From the NCBI GenBank assembly GCA_977006965.1, contig OZ345380.1, positions 186,001-250,000 on the forward strand: a stretch of 64,000 bases of DNA. Direction: 5' to 3'. A program made the position numbers and the translations under genes. Of the stretch, positions 52,144-63,022 are shown in pieces (positions within the stretch are counted from its first letter, which is position 1; each line of letters opens with the position of its first letter). The notes under the pieces are model-generated. The model made no database searches. It saw nothing but the letters and a program-made list of their open reading frames with translations, and was not told where the DNA came from. Origin of the DNA: Phymatolithon calcareum. Lineage: Eukaryota; Rhodophyta; Florideophyceae; Hapalidiales.

Positions 52144-54486
52144 CAGGGGAAGGTTAGAAGGGGAGTCATAGCTTTTTTTTAGAGGAAATTACTTATGTAC
52201 TCACCAAGTTTGACGTATTTACTAATATACTCACTTTACACAGGTGCACTTATGATCAACAGTTTTGCTGACAGTCCACTAGCTCTGGTCCATCGTACTG
52301 GTCCGGTGGTAGAAGTCTGCTCACACATGTAGTAGTAACTGTAATTCTGCTCAAGTAACGGATTGAAGACCTCCACTGATGTGGTGAGTATCGACACGAG
52401 TCATTCTAGCATGGATATCGATCCGATGAAGCGCCCGTACGGCAATGATCGGGATTCCTCGTCTAGCGCTCGATTTTAAGGTGTGGTATGTCTCGTCAGC
52501 GCCCTGTGGAAATTCGAAATAAGGTTGCAATTGAGATTTCTTCTCGTTCGCTTTTAGTTTCGGAGGTTGTGTGTACTTGTCTTGCCTTCCTGTAGCTGCT
52601 CTTATCCTACTACTTATACCAGTTTGTCTACACTGTTTTATCAATCAACTCTATCTGTAGACACGCAATGTTGCAGGGGATAATGAACGACATTATCAGC
52701 ATAGACCTAGGAGCTCTACAACGACTCCATGCGGTATATCCACCGACATTGTCAGCACAGCATGGTGAAAGACACTTCCAAGAGGAACAATCGGATTTAT
52801 CGCAGACACCGACTAACAAGCAACGTAATGCTAGTCTAGTGTCAGTTAGTGCCCCCCCCCTTTTTGCAGGGTGTCCAATTGCTCACCCCTGCCTTATTTA
52901 AGCGGCGATCCCAATCGCACCTTAGACAGAGGCATCGCATCAGAGAGACATCACCCCTTTTCCAGATAAACACCAACCCTTATCTTTGCACTCCCAGTGA
53001 TTACATATCGTCTACCCAAGGCAGTGTCAGTCGGGGTAATTATTTCGCAGTCACTTCCACTGAAATGTTTCGGATTGGTACTTCTTGTTAAAAATTCCTT
53101 TTCGACTTGAGCGTCGTAACATTACAACGGGTTACCATTTAATCGACCGTTTACAGTGCCAAACAACTTTTTCGAAGTTTAGCTTGACGCCGAGGGGCAG
53201 ATTTACCTTCATTACCACACGCACCCTGGCTCTCGTCAACCACTTCGAAAGAAAGCTCTACCTAACGAGATGAATAGACAGCTTGCCAGCGATGGTACAG
53301 ATGTGACCCTTTTTGAGACGAAAGCAGATCTAAAATCCGCTCCAGCGTTGCACGCACCGATGAAAGGCTACGGTACTCACTTGCTGTTGTGCTGAGCAGA
53401 AAAACACGCTTTACAGCTGTCTGCTACTGAAAATGGAGCTCGCCTGACCATCACTCCACCTGTAGCTTCTGCCACGAAAAGGTCTTTCCAGGAAGTATTA
53501 GAGCCCCAGAGGCCCAAAAAGTCTATCACTTCGCAATAAATTTCTAGATTTTTTAGGCCCACATAGAATAAAGCTGCCCCTGGCTGCTGTAATGGACATA
53601 TCATAAGTGCACCTGTGCAAAGTGAGTATATTAGTAAATACGGCAAACTTGGTGAGTATAATATACTCACCTATATTATAAGTAATTTCCTCTTTTTTTA
53701 TGGTAAAATCATTTGAACTTTGTATGAAACAAATTGTATAGTATCAAAAATGGTCGATATTTTTACTTGATTCGGTGTAAGGTTTTTTGAACCTTTGGTA
53801 GAAACAGGTACATTGTGTACTGCCGGTTGCTCTCCTTGCAGGATCACCTTCTGTGGGCAGAATTAAACGCAATTCATGGTGAGGCATGCAAATAGGGCAG
53901 CAGTGCCTAAACGGTTGTCTGTCGGCGATCAATTTGATCTGAAAAACTTTGAGATTTTGTGGAACTTTCTATATCCCCGTTATTTTCTCAAAGTTTTCAG
54001 CTAAAATGTAAACCTCCAGTTTGGCGGGAATTACATGTGCGGATAGAATCTATTGGGAGCAGAGAATGGAGTGCGGGATCTGGCTCTTCTCTGGGTGTCC
54101 TGAGAAATGAATTTGCAAGCCACAGCATCGGAATCAAGCAACTCGACGCTTGAAGAGGGCTTGCACACCGCCCTGTATGCTGACCTCGCGGACTGTGACG
54201 AGGAACTGGGATTGGGGTGTCTGCAGAATTGCCGAGGACAAGTATCATTTAATGCACATGTCGAGCACTGTAAAGATCTGGTGAGGCGCAAGTGCTGCTT
54301 TGGCACTTACCGATTGACTGTCATCATTGGGCAGACGCACAATTGCCCAATAATTCTTCAAATTAGCCTTAATATTTTTGAAAAAACCATAATTTCATAA
54401 ATAACCCAGTAAGAAGCAGGCGTACTTTTTAATACAAATTTTGAAAATTCTAGATTCTGCGTTACTCCCCTTCTAACCTTCCCCTG
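52144..54486. mobile_element. CAGGGG element F2 with 7-bp duplication
   Basis: 2343 bp with ends CAGGGGAAGGTTAGAAGGGG (both, inverted) and the duplication CTAACGG (52137-52143, 54487-54493). Same family as F1. It contains a further inverted-repeat element (52181-53693). Frames inside (for example minus 53670-53377 and plus 54107-54400) are not recognised. Confidence 0.78.
52181..53693. mobile_element. Inverted-repeat element inside F2
   Basis: Arms 52181-52255 and 53600-53693 are reverse complements over about 75 bp (AGAGGAAATTACTTAT, TACTCACCAAGTTTG, ACAGGTGCACTTATGAT). The right arm carries an extra ~20 nt. No transposase recognised in the 1.3-kb centre. Confidence 0.65.
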
Positions 54487-54649
54487 CTAACGGCAAGAAA
54501 GGTCACTGGAGAAATACTTGCATCCAGGAAGCTACAAGGTACCAATTGTAACTTTATTCATGGCTTTCGAGGCTGTGATCGAATGGAATATCTCCATGTA
54601 CATTCTTTTTCTGAAAAACGTTTGATGCAATGCCGGTATCTCACTAATA

Positions 54650-55560
54650 CTACCCGTTGCCCGCTCCCAACAAGTTGTATTGTACCTTTTGTTGTACAGG
54701 AGCTAAGCGTCATAGCTACCTAGCACACAATGCCGACTCACATTCATGTGCGATTGCTTGCGAAAATCGCGATGTGTATATCTACAGAATGGCAGGGGCA
54801 AAGACAAATGGCAGACAAGGAGCTCCTTTTTCGAGTGGCTTCCACAGCTGCAGTGCAAAGGCAATTGCATCGTCGCTTGCATATTCCAAAGTACGCGGGA
54901 CGAGAAAAAGGATCAAGGCCTAATGTAGCTCGAGGTGCTTGTTCGTGGAAACAAGACTATCTCATTGACAGTCGTACCTACGATGCTGTCCGATTCCGTC
55001 GGCGGTTTAGATTACCGCTCAGCTTGTACGAAGAAATTGAGAAAGACCTCATCAACAATTATCCTAAGGACTTTTGTGCTAGGCGGGACGCTACAGGACG
55101 AATGGGTCTCGTAGGCTGCCAAAAAATTCTTTGCGCTTTACGCACACTGGGAACGGGGCCGGTCATTCGAAGACCTGAACGATTCATCGCGAATGAGCGA
55201 GGAGAGCGCCCGGAATGTTACGCAATTGTTTTGTCGTGACAGGACTGTTCTCGCTGCTTCTCCTCTTTTGAATCATATCTTCATAGGCGATTGGGTCCCC
55301 GAATTTGAGTACAGCTCAATGGAAAAGTTCACAAAATACCTTACTTTCTTGTAGACGGTATTTACCCGAAACGGGCAATTTTCGCGAAACCGATACATTC
55401 TCCGGCCAATGACGGAGAGCGAATCTATGCTAAGATGCAGGAAGCTGTAAGCTGTATGGAAGGATATTGAGTGATGTTTCGGGGTTATTCAATCTAGGTT
55501 TAATGTTCTACGTGTTGAGAACAAGGTCATCAGAAAACCATCTCGCAACGTATTGTTCAG
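54650..55560 (+). pseudogene. Harbinger-2 transposase, broken
   Basis: The frame 54730-55239 gives the N-terminal domain: RPNVARGACSWKQDYLIDSR, VRFRRRFRLPLSLYEEIEKD and RRDATGRMGLVGCQKILCAL. The segment with the first catalytic Asp is missing after TGPV. Downstream in other frames come YFLVDGIYPKRAIFAKP (second Asp, about 55345) and QEAV, then KDIE and CFGVIQSRFNVLRVENK (catalytic Glu), where a TGA sits in place of the usual Arg. It is a deletion-plus-frameshift relic of a plant-like PIF/Harbinger transposase. Confidence 0.8.
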
Positions 55561-56230
55561 AGAGACATCAGCTTTTTTCTGTCTTTCTGGGAGCTTCTCC
55601 TTTTCGGCCCCTACTGAGCGCGGAGGGCTAGAATCCCGGTCGGACGCTGACCTTGTGATGTCTCCGGAACAGGACACAGGGCTTACATCGACGGTAGGGC
55701 TCGGCGTGCGGTAGACTTTGGTGCCCTTGGAGGTTCCGCAATAGCGGTCCGTGAATTTCTCCGTGTCTCGCAAGTACAGTGCAGCTTCCACGAATTTAAA
55801 CGGACATTCTAAAATGACTCTTCCATAGGCATCCCTCTTTCCCGACGCGGTGCGATAAATTTTCATTGCCTGCGCACAGTCATCTTTCGCAGTAGTACCA
55901 GAACGCTTCGTTTTTTAGACAAGAGCGACGGCCCTAATGTACTTCTGACATTGCTTCCGTAAATCTGCCCATTTGCACTTCAAGGACTCTGAAGTGCGAA
56001 TCGTCACATGTTTCGCAAGTCAGTCCCGCACACCACCCCAGAAAACTGCCTCATTCTGCTCGTCGCACTTGGTAGATTGCTCAACCCAAGCATGCGCAAG
56101 GCGCAACACCTCCTCCTGAGTAAAATCTGTTCCTCGAGAGGGCTGGGCGCGCGGAATGGCACTGGAGTGCCCGACTCGGGCGCGTGCCCAGTTGCCGCCG
56201 AAATGTCATCCGCGTGGATGCTGTGAATTC
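55489..56230 (-). pseudogene. Harbinger-2 trihelix/SANT-like accessory protein
   Basis: Minus-strand frame with GTDFTQEEVLRLAHAWVEQS, CDEQNEAVFWGGVRD, a TGA, TIRTSESLKCKWADLRKQCQ, a TAA, then the open part 55866-55489 (FKFVEAALYLRDTEKFTDRY and a Ser/Pro/Lys-rich tail). The pattern (AWVE..., FW..V, RT..SL..KW) is that of the Myb/trihelix DNA-binding partner encoded by Harbinger elements, which helps the transposase find its ends. Two in-frame stops and no clear start make it a pseudogene. Confidence 0.7.
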
Positions 56231-56800
56231 AAAGGATACTCGTCACACTAGGCTTAGCGATCGCGGGCGGACGAGATGCCATAGATTTCGGCGCACGTAG
56301 ATCGCTTTGGCGTAATATTGCGACGACTTGTCACAAGTTGAGAACTTGTCAACTGCACATCACAGCTTTAAACACAACAATTGCACTCGGCAGCGCATCG
56401 CACTGCACAGATGACAAGCGTCATGTTCGGCTTTTTTCAAGTTGGATTGACTGCATCGGTGCGCACTTCGTTCAAGCCTGCAACCGTGTCCTGCCGCTTG
56501 CCGAGTTCGCGTCAACCGGAAAGCGGTGACGCGTACAGGCACAGTTAAATTTATTGCCATATCCAATCTCGAATCTCATTGGACAAGTGAATATGGGATT
56601 CCGATATTTTCTGCAATTTTTTAATTTCGCCATGGGTAAATAAATGTGTATCTTGCCAAATTTTGGACATTCGTTTAGCCGTATACCCACGCAAATCATA
56701 TGATCCACACCCAGTAGGTCTTGCTTTTGAGGAGTAAAAACTGAAACTCAATCAATATTTCCAATTTTACACTTATTCCCACTCCGTTCGAGATGCTCTT

Positions 56801-57417
56801 CTGGAGCTAGAAAGCAGTGCTTCTATATACAGTATTCTACTGGAACATTGAATGCACGAACTGCGGGAGAGACCAGGGCGTTCCATCTTAAGGAGCTGTG
56901 GATCCCACGCGCGCATATAGGCAAGAAGTCCAGAGCGGGTACCCTGCAAGTGAATTTGGTGCAGTGCAGGTCCCATTTAATGTTGCTGTAGATTGAGGAA
57001 GCTGTATGTGTAGCTAGAACCGTTGATGATGACGTTGTCGGCCGGGTGATGATAATAAATTATGACCGTAGAAGCTTCCTATGTTACAGTTCACTCTTTT
57101 CAAAACTGAACAGGAAACAACATTTGTCAGGTGTGCACAGGCAGCGAATAAAAGTCATATAATTTGAAACTATGAATCAGGTATGATATTACATTTATTT
57201 ATTACAAAAGTGTAATCAGCTCCTCACTTGTTCTCGTGCCCGTATCCGTACCTCTACACCGGGATACAACCCCTACTTACAGCCTTCTTGAGAGAAGTGA
57301 GATGTGGAGATGAAAGCAGTATATAAATCGGATTGAGATTGCGGAGGATACGAGTGGAAGGGAGTATGACCGATATGAGCGGCAATAGCCAGCCATGATA
57401 CATTCTTACACTACTTA
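56801..57417. repeat. D spacer, unit 3 (middle)
   Basis: Matches unit 2 at 38450-38535 and 39374-39680. Unit 3 lacks the solo LTR but has about 240 bp (57044-57288) not seen in unit 2, with no clear element ends. Confidence 0.7.
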
Positions 57418-58178
57418 CGGCCAGTCTTTACGAAAACAAATATATTCATGTTGGCAGATCATATTTATGAAATCTAGGACACGCTATTGGCTGAAGCCCA
57501 CGACGAAGGCAGGTTGCAACACGCAGAGACTTGCATCCAACATATTTGGTAACGTTTTTCTCCGGAACGTACTTACCATGTTTGCTTAATTTATTATATC
57601 TTTTCCTACGGCCGTGGTGTTCCTGGGAATTTCCTGCAACTAGTACCTAACACCCCCTCGTATTCGCATTTGCAGGCCCCATTTATCGCTCTCGCCCGAA
57701 AGCGACCAGAGCCGCTTTGATCGCAAGTCTGGGGATTGCTTTATCTCTTTGAACTGAACTGGAATTTGCAGCTGTTGTTCATCAAGTCCTTCCCCACTTG
57801 CGTTCGGCTTCAAAGTGCCGCCGTCCTGAAACGTTCAACGATATTACGTGGTACTTGAGTGATGCTGGGGCATGCGTGTTGTTTGTGGTGTAGGAAACCG
57901 AAGTGCAATGCTGCGATTGTGCTTCCATGGCTAGCAGGAAAAAGGAGCGCAATGTTGTGAATTGTTGGCGGTAGTATAAGAAGCATTGAGATACTAGTAC
58001 TGTCACAAAAAAGCGCAACAATTTTTCTGTCGATTGCCTTCCTGAGCGGACAAAAGTCGTGAACTTGCTGCAAGTTTCCGTATAGGCGGTTCCAGCAAAT
58101 GTTGGCTATGATGCGAATTGATATGATAAGCGAACATGAAAATTATCATATTTGTTTTCGTATATGATAGACTGGACC
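57418..58178. mobile_element. Non-autonomous Harbinger-like element (761 bp)
   Basis: Ends CGGCCAGTCTTTACGAAAAC and (inverted) GGTCCAGTCTATCATATACG with the 3-bp duplication TTA (57415-57417, 58179-58181). The ends resemble those of Harbinger-1 (GGNCCAGTCTATAC), so Harbinger-1-type transposase may have moved it. No coding sequence. Confidence 0.75.
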
Positions 58179-58480
58179 TTAGATTTCGGCAGGACGTTAA
58201 TCCTGCTAGCTACTGTATGATATTTGTAAGCACGCTTCTTCTCTGCCTGCCACTCGTCATGTAGACGATTCCACCCGAAGCAAGTGCGATGGTTCCACGT
58301 TTCACGAGTCGACGTGGACGATCGGGAGCTGCGGGAAATGGCGTTTTTCGGAAATTTTTGCATTTTTAGAAATTAGCCAATTTTTGATCAGTATACATTT
58401 TCACAGCGCACCTGATGCATCATACGTATCTAAAGCGGATTAGGGCACACGGGGTACGTGTCCGTTATCAAGGATTTGTT

Positions 58481-59443
58481 TTACCGGTTTGCATTTATGC
58501 AATTTTTATTTTGCTTCAAAAAAAGCATTTCTTTCTTATAATCAACAAAGAAGAGAGGATCGGTTGTCATCATGAACTGCGTGATGTTAGCAACTGCGTG
58601 GAAGCAGAAAGAGTGGATAGAACGGTGGTGCGGAAATCGCTGAGCTAGGACTGCAAACTGTTTGAAACGCTTATTGACAGTTTCATGTCGAGCACGAAGA
58701 TCTGCACAGGGAGTCCGCTGCGCAGGTGTGAGCTGCGGATCACGTGGCGTCCAGCAGCTCGGATCACCGTAGCCCTTGTCCGCCACGACACGTTCACCAG
58801 GTTGAAGTGCGTGTTTCATATCTCTCCTAAAAATAATGACGTCAGGATTACTGGCGGGAAACGGACCGTTCACCCAGACTATTTCGCCCGTGTCCAATGT
58901 TAGCCCGACCTCGTACCTCAACCCAGGCCCTTTGAACTTGAAAGAGAACAAATTTGTATCGAAAGGCGTCGGCTCCAATATCTTAAAATCCGTTCCGTCC
59001 ACGGATACATAGCAACTGTTCAGAGGGCGGCCAAGTCGGCGGTTTTCCCAAGAAATCTGAAATGTAGTTAGTACATGTGCTTTGGGAGCGTTAGTTAAAA
59101 AATTGAAAAGTAAATGACATACGACATTTAAGAACATCAGACGCCGGACAAAGATTCTCGACCATTTTCGAATTGTCTTCTCGTCCACGCCAGCCATAAT
59201 GGCGTGGACGTGTTCACAAGCGTATACCTTTAAAAAAAGAAGCGCCCACAATAAATGATGCGGAAGCCCACCAGGCCCATGGAAAAGACGTTCCCAAGGG
59301 CGGGAGCACGCCATTGGAGTTACTCCGAAAAGGCCACGAAAACGTCTTACATATACTGTGCTGCTGCGTGGAGTTCAAAGCATTATGGCCGCTCCGGCAT
59401 CAGAAAATACAGCTAGAGGAACAGTAACACCATCTGCACTCAT
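58481..59443 (-). pseudogene. DDE transposase, one intron, one nonsense codon
   Basis: From ATG 59443 the frame is MSADGVTVPLAVFSDAG..., with TGA at 59375-59377, then RRFRGLFGVTPMACSRPWER, LPHHLLWALLFLKVY and TIRKW. A 69-nt stretch (59057-59125) has GT...AG ends, a CTAAC branch-like site and no homology, so it is likely a phase-preserving intron joining FLN to ISWENRRLG. The catalytic residues are all present: VDGTDF, ADKGYGD and ARHETVNKRFKQF. Apart from the single TGA (perhaps an Arg codon before) it looks complete, so it is either freshly dead or starts downstream. Confidence 0.82.
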
Positions 59444-59626
59444 TTTGACCTAGAGAGCAAGGATTTCTCCAAGATCCATTGCGGTGGTAGCAGAACTAAA
59501 ACCACATCATATAGTCCGGAAAAGGGGATTGAATGCTCATCATACCTCTCAGGAGTACGTAACTTGAAGACTTCTTAAGTGCTGTACTTCTGTAAGCTAT
59601 CATAACATCGGGTAAGTTGACATAGT

Positions 59627-59971
59627 TTGTCAACATGGATACGCCATCTTGGCGACTTGTTTAGAAAAGAGAGTACGGCTGTAGTACGCTTAACAACCCT
59701 TAAAAAATTTAGAGCCTGTCATGATATTGGAAAGCGTGATGCCCTAAAAGGAAGTGTTCTTTTTGTAAGAGTGTACATCTCGCGTTATTTGACAGGCGAT
59801 ATTCAAGAAACAGAAACTTTTATAATACAGAGCTCCTTGAATTTAACAGCATGGCTCAGCGGACTTATGTTTTTTCCCGTCTCAGAAATTTTTAAAAAAT
59901 ATTCTGGACCTTATGCTGCTGCTCGAAAATATTTTTATCTCGCCATAAACAGTCCTGGCGCTTTACTCTGA
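59627..59971 (+). CDS. Unrecognised 114-codon frame
   Basis: An open frame between the two transposon genes: KRDALKGSVLFVRVYISRYL, SLNLTAWLSGLMFFPVSEIF. It has mixed hydrophobic content and matches no family I know. It could be chance in AT-rich DNA. Confidence 0.2.
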   Translation: MSTWIRHLGDLFRKESTAVVRLTTLKKFRACHDIGKRDALKGSVLFVRVYISRYLTGDIQETETFIIQSSLNLTAWLSGLMFFPVSEIFKKYSGPYAAARKYFYLAINSPGALL

Positions 59972-60014
59972 GTAAGTTCAGGCAAAAAATGGATTAATGT
60001 GATCTAGTTTTTTC

Positions 60015-60063
60015 TAATGGATACTGAAGATATTGTTACTAACAATATCTTCAGTATCCATTA
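60015..60063. repeat. Perfect 24-bp palindrome with one-base centre
   Basis: Arms 60015-60038 and 60040-60063 are exact complements around a C (inner GAAGATATTGTTA/TAACAATATCTTC). It lies between the divergent genes of the DDE element. Confidence 0.9.
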
Positions 60064-60273
60064 AAGATGATACGTAAAGCTCTTTTGACTCGTTTGCATA
60101 CAAAATCTATTTGGCGCGAAGGAGCTCAGCGCTCCGAGCAGAATTAGAGCCCGCTCAGAGGGCTACTCTCATGACGTAATGAATACTCGCATTTCTGTTC
60201 CTCTTCTGTTCCCACACCCACACCGCTTCCGCACTCTCATCCTTTTCTCTCAAGAAACACCGCTCTGAGCACA

Positions 60274-61157
60274 ATGCCGCATGCCAGGGGATCTGAGCTG
60301 CAAGAGCAGAAACGGCTTTATGAATATCTCAAAGATCTCGTCAAGACCGGTCGCACGCGTAACAAGGACCCAAAGGATGTCCGGGCGATGCGCTGGGGCT
60401 TTGATAAGCTTATCAGCTCAACATTTCGGGCGAAACTGCGCACCTTCGGCAAGGAATTCGGCATTGTGCACAAACGTAGAGGTATGTTTCCCGTTCACTG
60501 TCCACGCTTTTTCTCTACATGTTTACATTCTGACACTGCTGCAGCCGGCGACAAAGGAGACCGCGCCGATGCTACCGATGAGGACGAGGTCGGCTTGAAC
60601 CGCATGACCACATCGGATACGAAGAGGCCCCGCATGGTTGATGCGGATGCGGACGTGGATGTGAGCGATGGAGACTTCGAAGAAGAGCTTGGTTATGGTG
60701 ATGAAGGGACACATTTTTGCGATGGGCCAGTGGGAAAATGAAGAGGAGAACAGACGCGTCACTGTTGCAATCTTGATGCCGTCACGCACCATGCACACAC
60801 CTGATGAATGTCGTGGAAAACGGAATGTTCCTCGAGATAACGGTGTACTGGCCAGTGTCTATGACGAACCTGTTTGTGATGCACAGCAACGAGCTGAAAA
60901 CTGATGCTACGTTTCTGCGCAATCACTCTCGTCTGCTTTCGTTCCGTCCATTCCTACGCCGATTGCGCGCTAATACCTCGGAGCGCATCTCGTCTTCGTA
61001 CAAGATACGTCTTCCTTTCCGTGTCAAGACGGAAGTTCGCACCGCAAAGAAGAACAAGAAGTACCTTGATTTCAAAAACATAACGGACCGGGTCTTATAT
61101 GTTGATAGTGACTATCTTGTGGACAAGGAGGATGCACTGCAGTTCACCACAGGGTAA
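60274..61157 (+). pseudogene. Accessory gene of the DDE element
   Basis: Begins MPHARGSELQEQKRLYEYLK, followed by MRWGFDKLISSTFRAKLRTF and HKRR. A 63-nt GT-AG stretch (60482-60544, GTATGT...CTGCTGCAG) is a likely intron. The protein resumes with GDKGDRADATDEDEVGLNRM and an acidic region to a stop at 60741. The end (VVENGMFLEITVYWPVSMTN onward to DKEDALQFTTG, 60804-61157) is in other frames, so at least one frameshift separates them. It is probably a partner of the transposase; no known domain. Confidence 0.5.
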
Positions 61158-61289
61158 GATAAGCATTTTGCTCTAATAAATTTGCGCTTACTTTGCAGCG
61201 CCTCACGTGTTCAATTATGAAACTCATACTTTACGAAATAGGGCCCAAAATAGCCAAAATCCAAAAAAACGTCTTTTCCCTTAGCTCCC

Positions 61290-62153
61290 CGGAATGTTGA
61301 ATGTGGGAAAGTACTGTACCGTATTGTAGTTTTGCCATTCATCCGCGAGTAATGTAGCTGCTACCATTTCTCGTGCTTTAGCGATATACGATAGAGGTGA
61401 CCCAGTGGCTTCGACTAAGGCAGCTTCGGAGACGTGACATGAAGTGAACCCAACCGACCCGGACAAAATGAAAATTCGACGCTACTTATAGTAAGGCGGC
61501 CTCGCTTTAAAATTTTTTCTTGGAATTCATCCCCAAAAGCCGAATTCGACCGCGGCTTCATTTGTCTATAAACGTACGTGTCCACAAGGGACCCTGCACA
61601 ACTATGCCGTTGCACGGAGTCGCAAACGCATGTGCACACGTTTCCCGCTATGACCGTTCTGTCCTCAGTCCAAGAGTGAAGTCTCATCGAGAAAATTCTT
61701 TATTGAGCTATCATACACGGAAGGCAGCGAGCAGAGCGTTTCCGATGGAAGCCCTAACAACATTTCAGTCCCAAAAATCATCACTGTCTCAAACGCTCTG
61801 TTAGCCTACCTATCAACGTAGTAAGTGTCAACGACTTGCGCATCTTTCCACACCTTGGCCATTCATGTAATCATAGTCTCATCACGTAGCAATAGAATAC
61901 TGTAGTACAATAGGAAGAAACACATGCCGGCGCGATGGCGCTCGGATTCGAATCTCTACACTCGCCAAAAAATCACGCATGCTCAAATGATGATCAGTAT
62001 CAGAGCTTCTCTGAATCGCCATTGCGAATGAAATGCGCCCAAAACGAAAGAAAGAAAACTGCAGACGCTCATGCCGGTTTCGCATGCGCGAGGTAGCCGC
62101 CTCCGACACATTTTTGACAGTTGACGTCGATATATCGGCAACTCAGCGTCTGC
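61290..62153 (-). pseudogene. D spacer end and MFS 3' flank, unit 3
   Basis: Matches 39.83-40.68 kb. The last part (about 62153-62085) holds the end of the MFS coding region (SCRYIDVNC and a C-x2-C-V-G-G-G-Y-L-A tail). LINE-B inserted at 62154 removes the rest. Confirms that the cysteine-rich tail belongs to all MFS copies. Confidence 0.75.
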
Positions 62154-63022
62154 ACCGCTGGGAGTCCAAGCGCAAGGACTAGCTACTACCAAGAACATAG
62201 CAATGTACAAGGCTCTTGTGCAATGCAGATGGGAGTACGCGATACACCTCACACCATGGACAAACTCAGTCGAAGCGCAGATCAACCAAGCGGAGGGTCT
62301 GTTCTACTCTGTTGCCTTCGGTAACTACGCGAAACGATTGCACGCCCGAATGCGAGCCCTCTGCAGAATTACTCCACCAAAGATAAGAAGAGCGCAACTC
62401 GGAGAGCACTTCGCACAGAGGCTTATACGAGGGAAGGACGAAATCGAGAAGGAAGCAAATTACGCAGGAAAAGAAGGGGACATACAGCAAGCAGAGAGGG
62501 ATATCCGCTATCTGCAGGAGCATGAGCTCCTAAGAGGCAGTACCGAGCGAGCCGTACGAGGGCTGGTGACCCACAAACACGAGAGCCACCACCGACGACA
62601 GGAATGGATTGAAAAGGAAGAAGAAAAAGAGAGAAAAATTACCGTCGATACTAAGGAGAAAGTAAGCCCTGTACTCCAAATTCGATCCAGGAAACACCGA
62701 CTCCTAGCAGTTAAGTGGTTCTTTGGCCGCTTCCCACCACGACGAGCAGAGTCGTACATTGAACATTTCAACGAGGTCGCAGAAGAGAATCTGAAAACTC
62801 TACAACGAAATTTGACAAGTCCAAGAGCAGAAGAATCTTGGGAAAAAGGGACGAAAACGGCGATTGACAAACTTTTAGCCTTGGAAATCCATATGTTAGA
62901 AGAAATGATAGTGTAATGTGATCTGATTGAGTAATGAGATATTAGTATGAACGGGAAGCTGCTCTGGTGTTGGTGAATACCGGCGTTGAGGGCTTCTAAA
63001 ATAAAAACCTACAATTTCCCCC
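62154..63022 (+). mobile_element. LINE-B copy with open C-terminal frame, C-tailed
   Basis: Begins in the RT thumb (LGVQAQGLATTKNIAMYKAL) and ends with the family hairpin, TACAATTT and five C residues (63018-63022). No target duplication was seen; its left side is MFS flank and its right side is unit C, so a rearrangement may have followed insertion. Confidence 0.82.
62203..62916 (+). CDS. LINE-B ORF2, C-terminal 237 codons
   Basis: Open from MYKALVQCRWEYAIHLTPWT (RT thumb) through LCRITPPKIRRAQLGEHFAQ and a charged region with QQAERDIRYLQEHELL. The C-terminal domain HRLLAVKWFFGRFPPRRAES follows and ends LLALEIHMLEEMIV. The AVKWFFGRFPP block is shared by all LINE copies of this window and is probably a nucleic-acid-binding or RT-associated domain. 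It lacks the catalytic RT and endonuclease, so it is not functional, though the open frame indicates youth. Confidence 0.8.
   Translation: MYKALVQCRWEYAIHLTPWTNSVEAQINQAEGLFYSVAFGNYAKRLHARMRALCRITPPKIRRAQLGEHFAQRLIRGKDEIEKEANYAGKEGDIQQAERDIRYLQEHELLRGSTERAVRGLVTHKHESHHRRQEWIEKEEEKERKITVDTKEKVSPVLQIRSRKHRLLAVKWFFGRFPPRRAESYIEHFNEVAEENLKTLQRNLTSPRAEESWEKGTKTAIDKLLALEIHMLEEMIV

Larger units (their letters stand above)
52053..56800. mobile_element. Harbinger-2: PIF/Harbinger element with nested F2
   Basis: Ends AAGCAATCTCGAACGG and (inverted) AAGAGCATCTCGAACGG interrupt the D spacer, which is continuous at 38425 in unit 2. TTA precedes the left end; the right-hand duplication is degraded. Without F2 it is about 2.4 kb and holds a broken Harbinger transposase (plus) and a trihelix/SANT-type protein (minus) converging at about 55.5 kb. 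The terminal sequence resembles the GAGCATCTC ends of plant PIF elements. Confidence 0.78.
58321..61289. mobile_element. DDE_Tnp_4-type DNA transposon, nearly intact
   Basis: Interrupts CACGAGTCGACGTGGAC...CGGATTGTTGAATG, which is continuous at 39810-39840. Ends share GGGAGCT--GGGAAA-G-CGTTTTT in inverted order; CGG flanks both sides, a likely 3-bp duplication. Contents: a transposase (minus, 58481-59443), a perfect palindrome (60015-60063) and an accessory gene (plus, 60274-61157), the two genes diverging. Confidence 0.78.
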
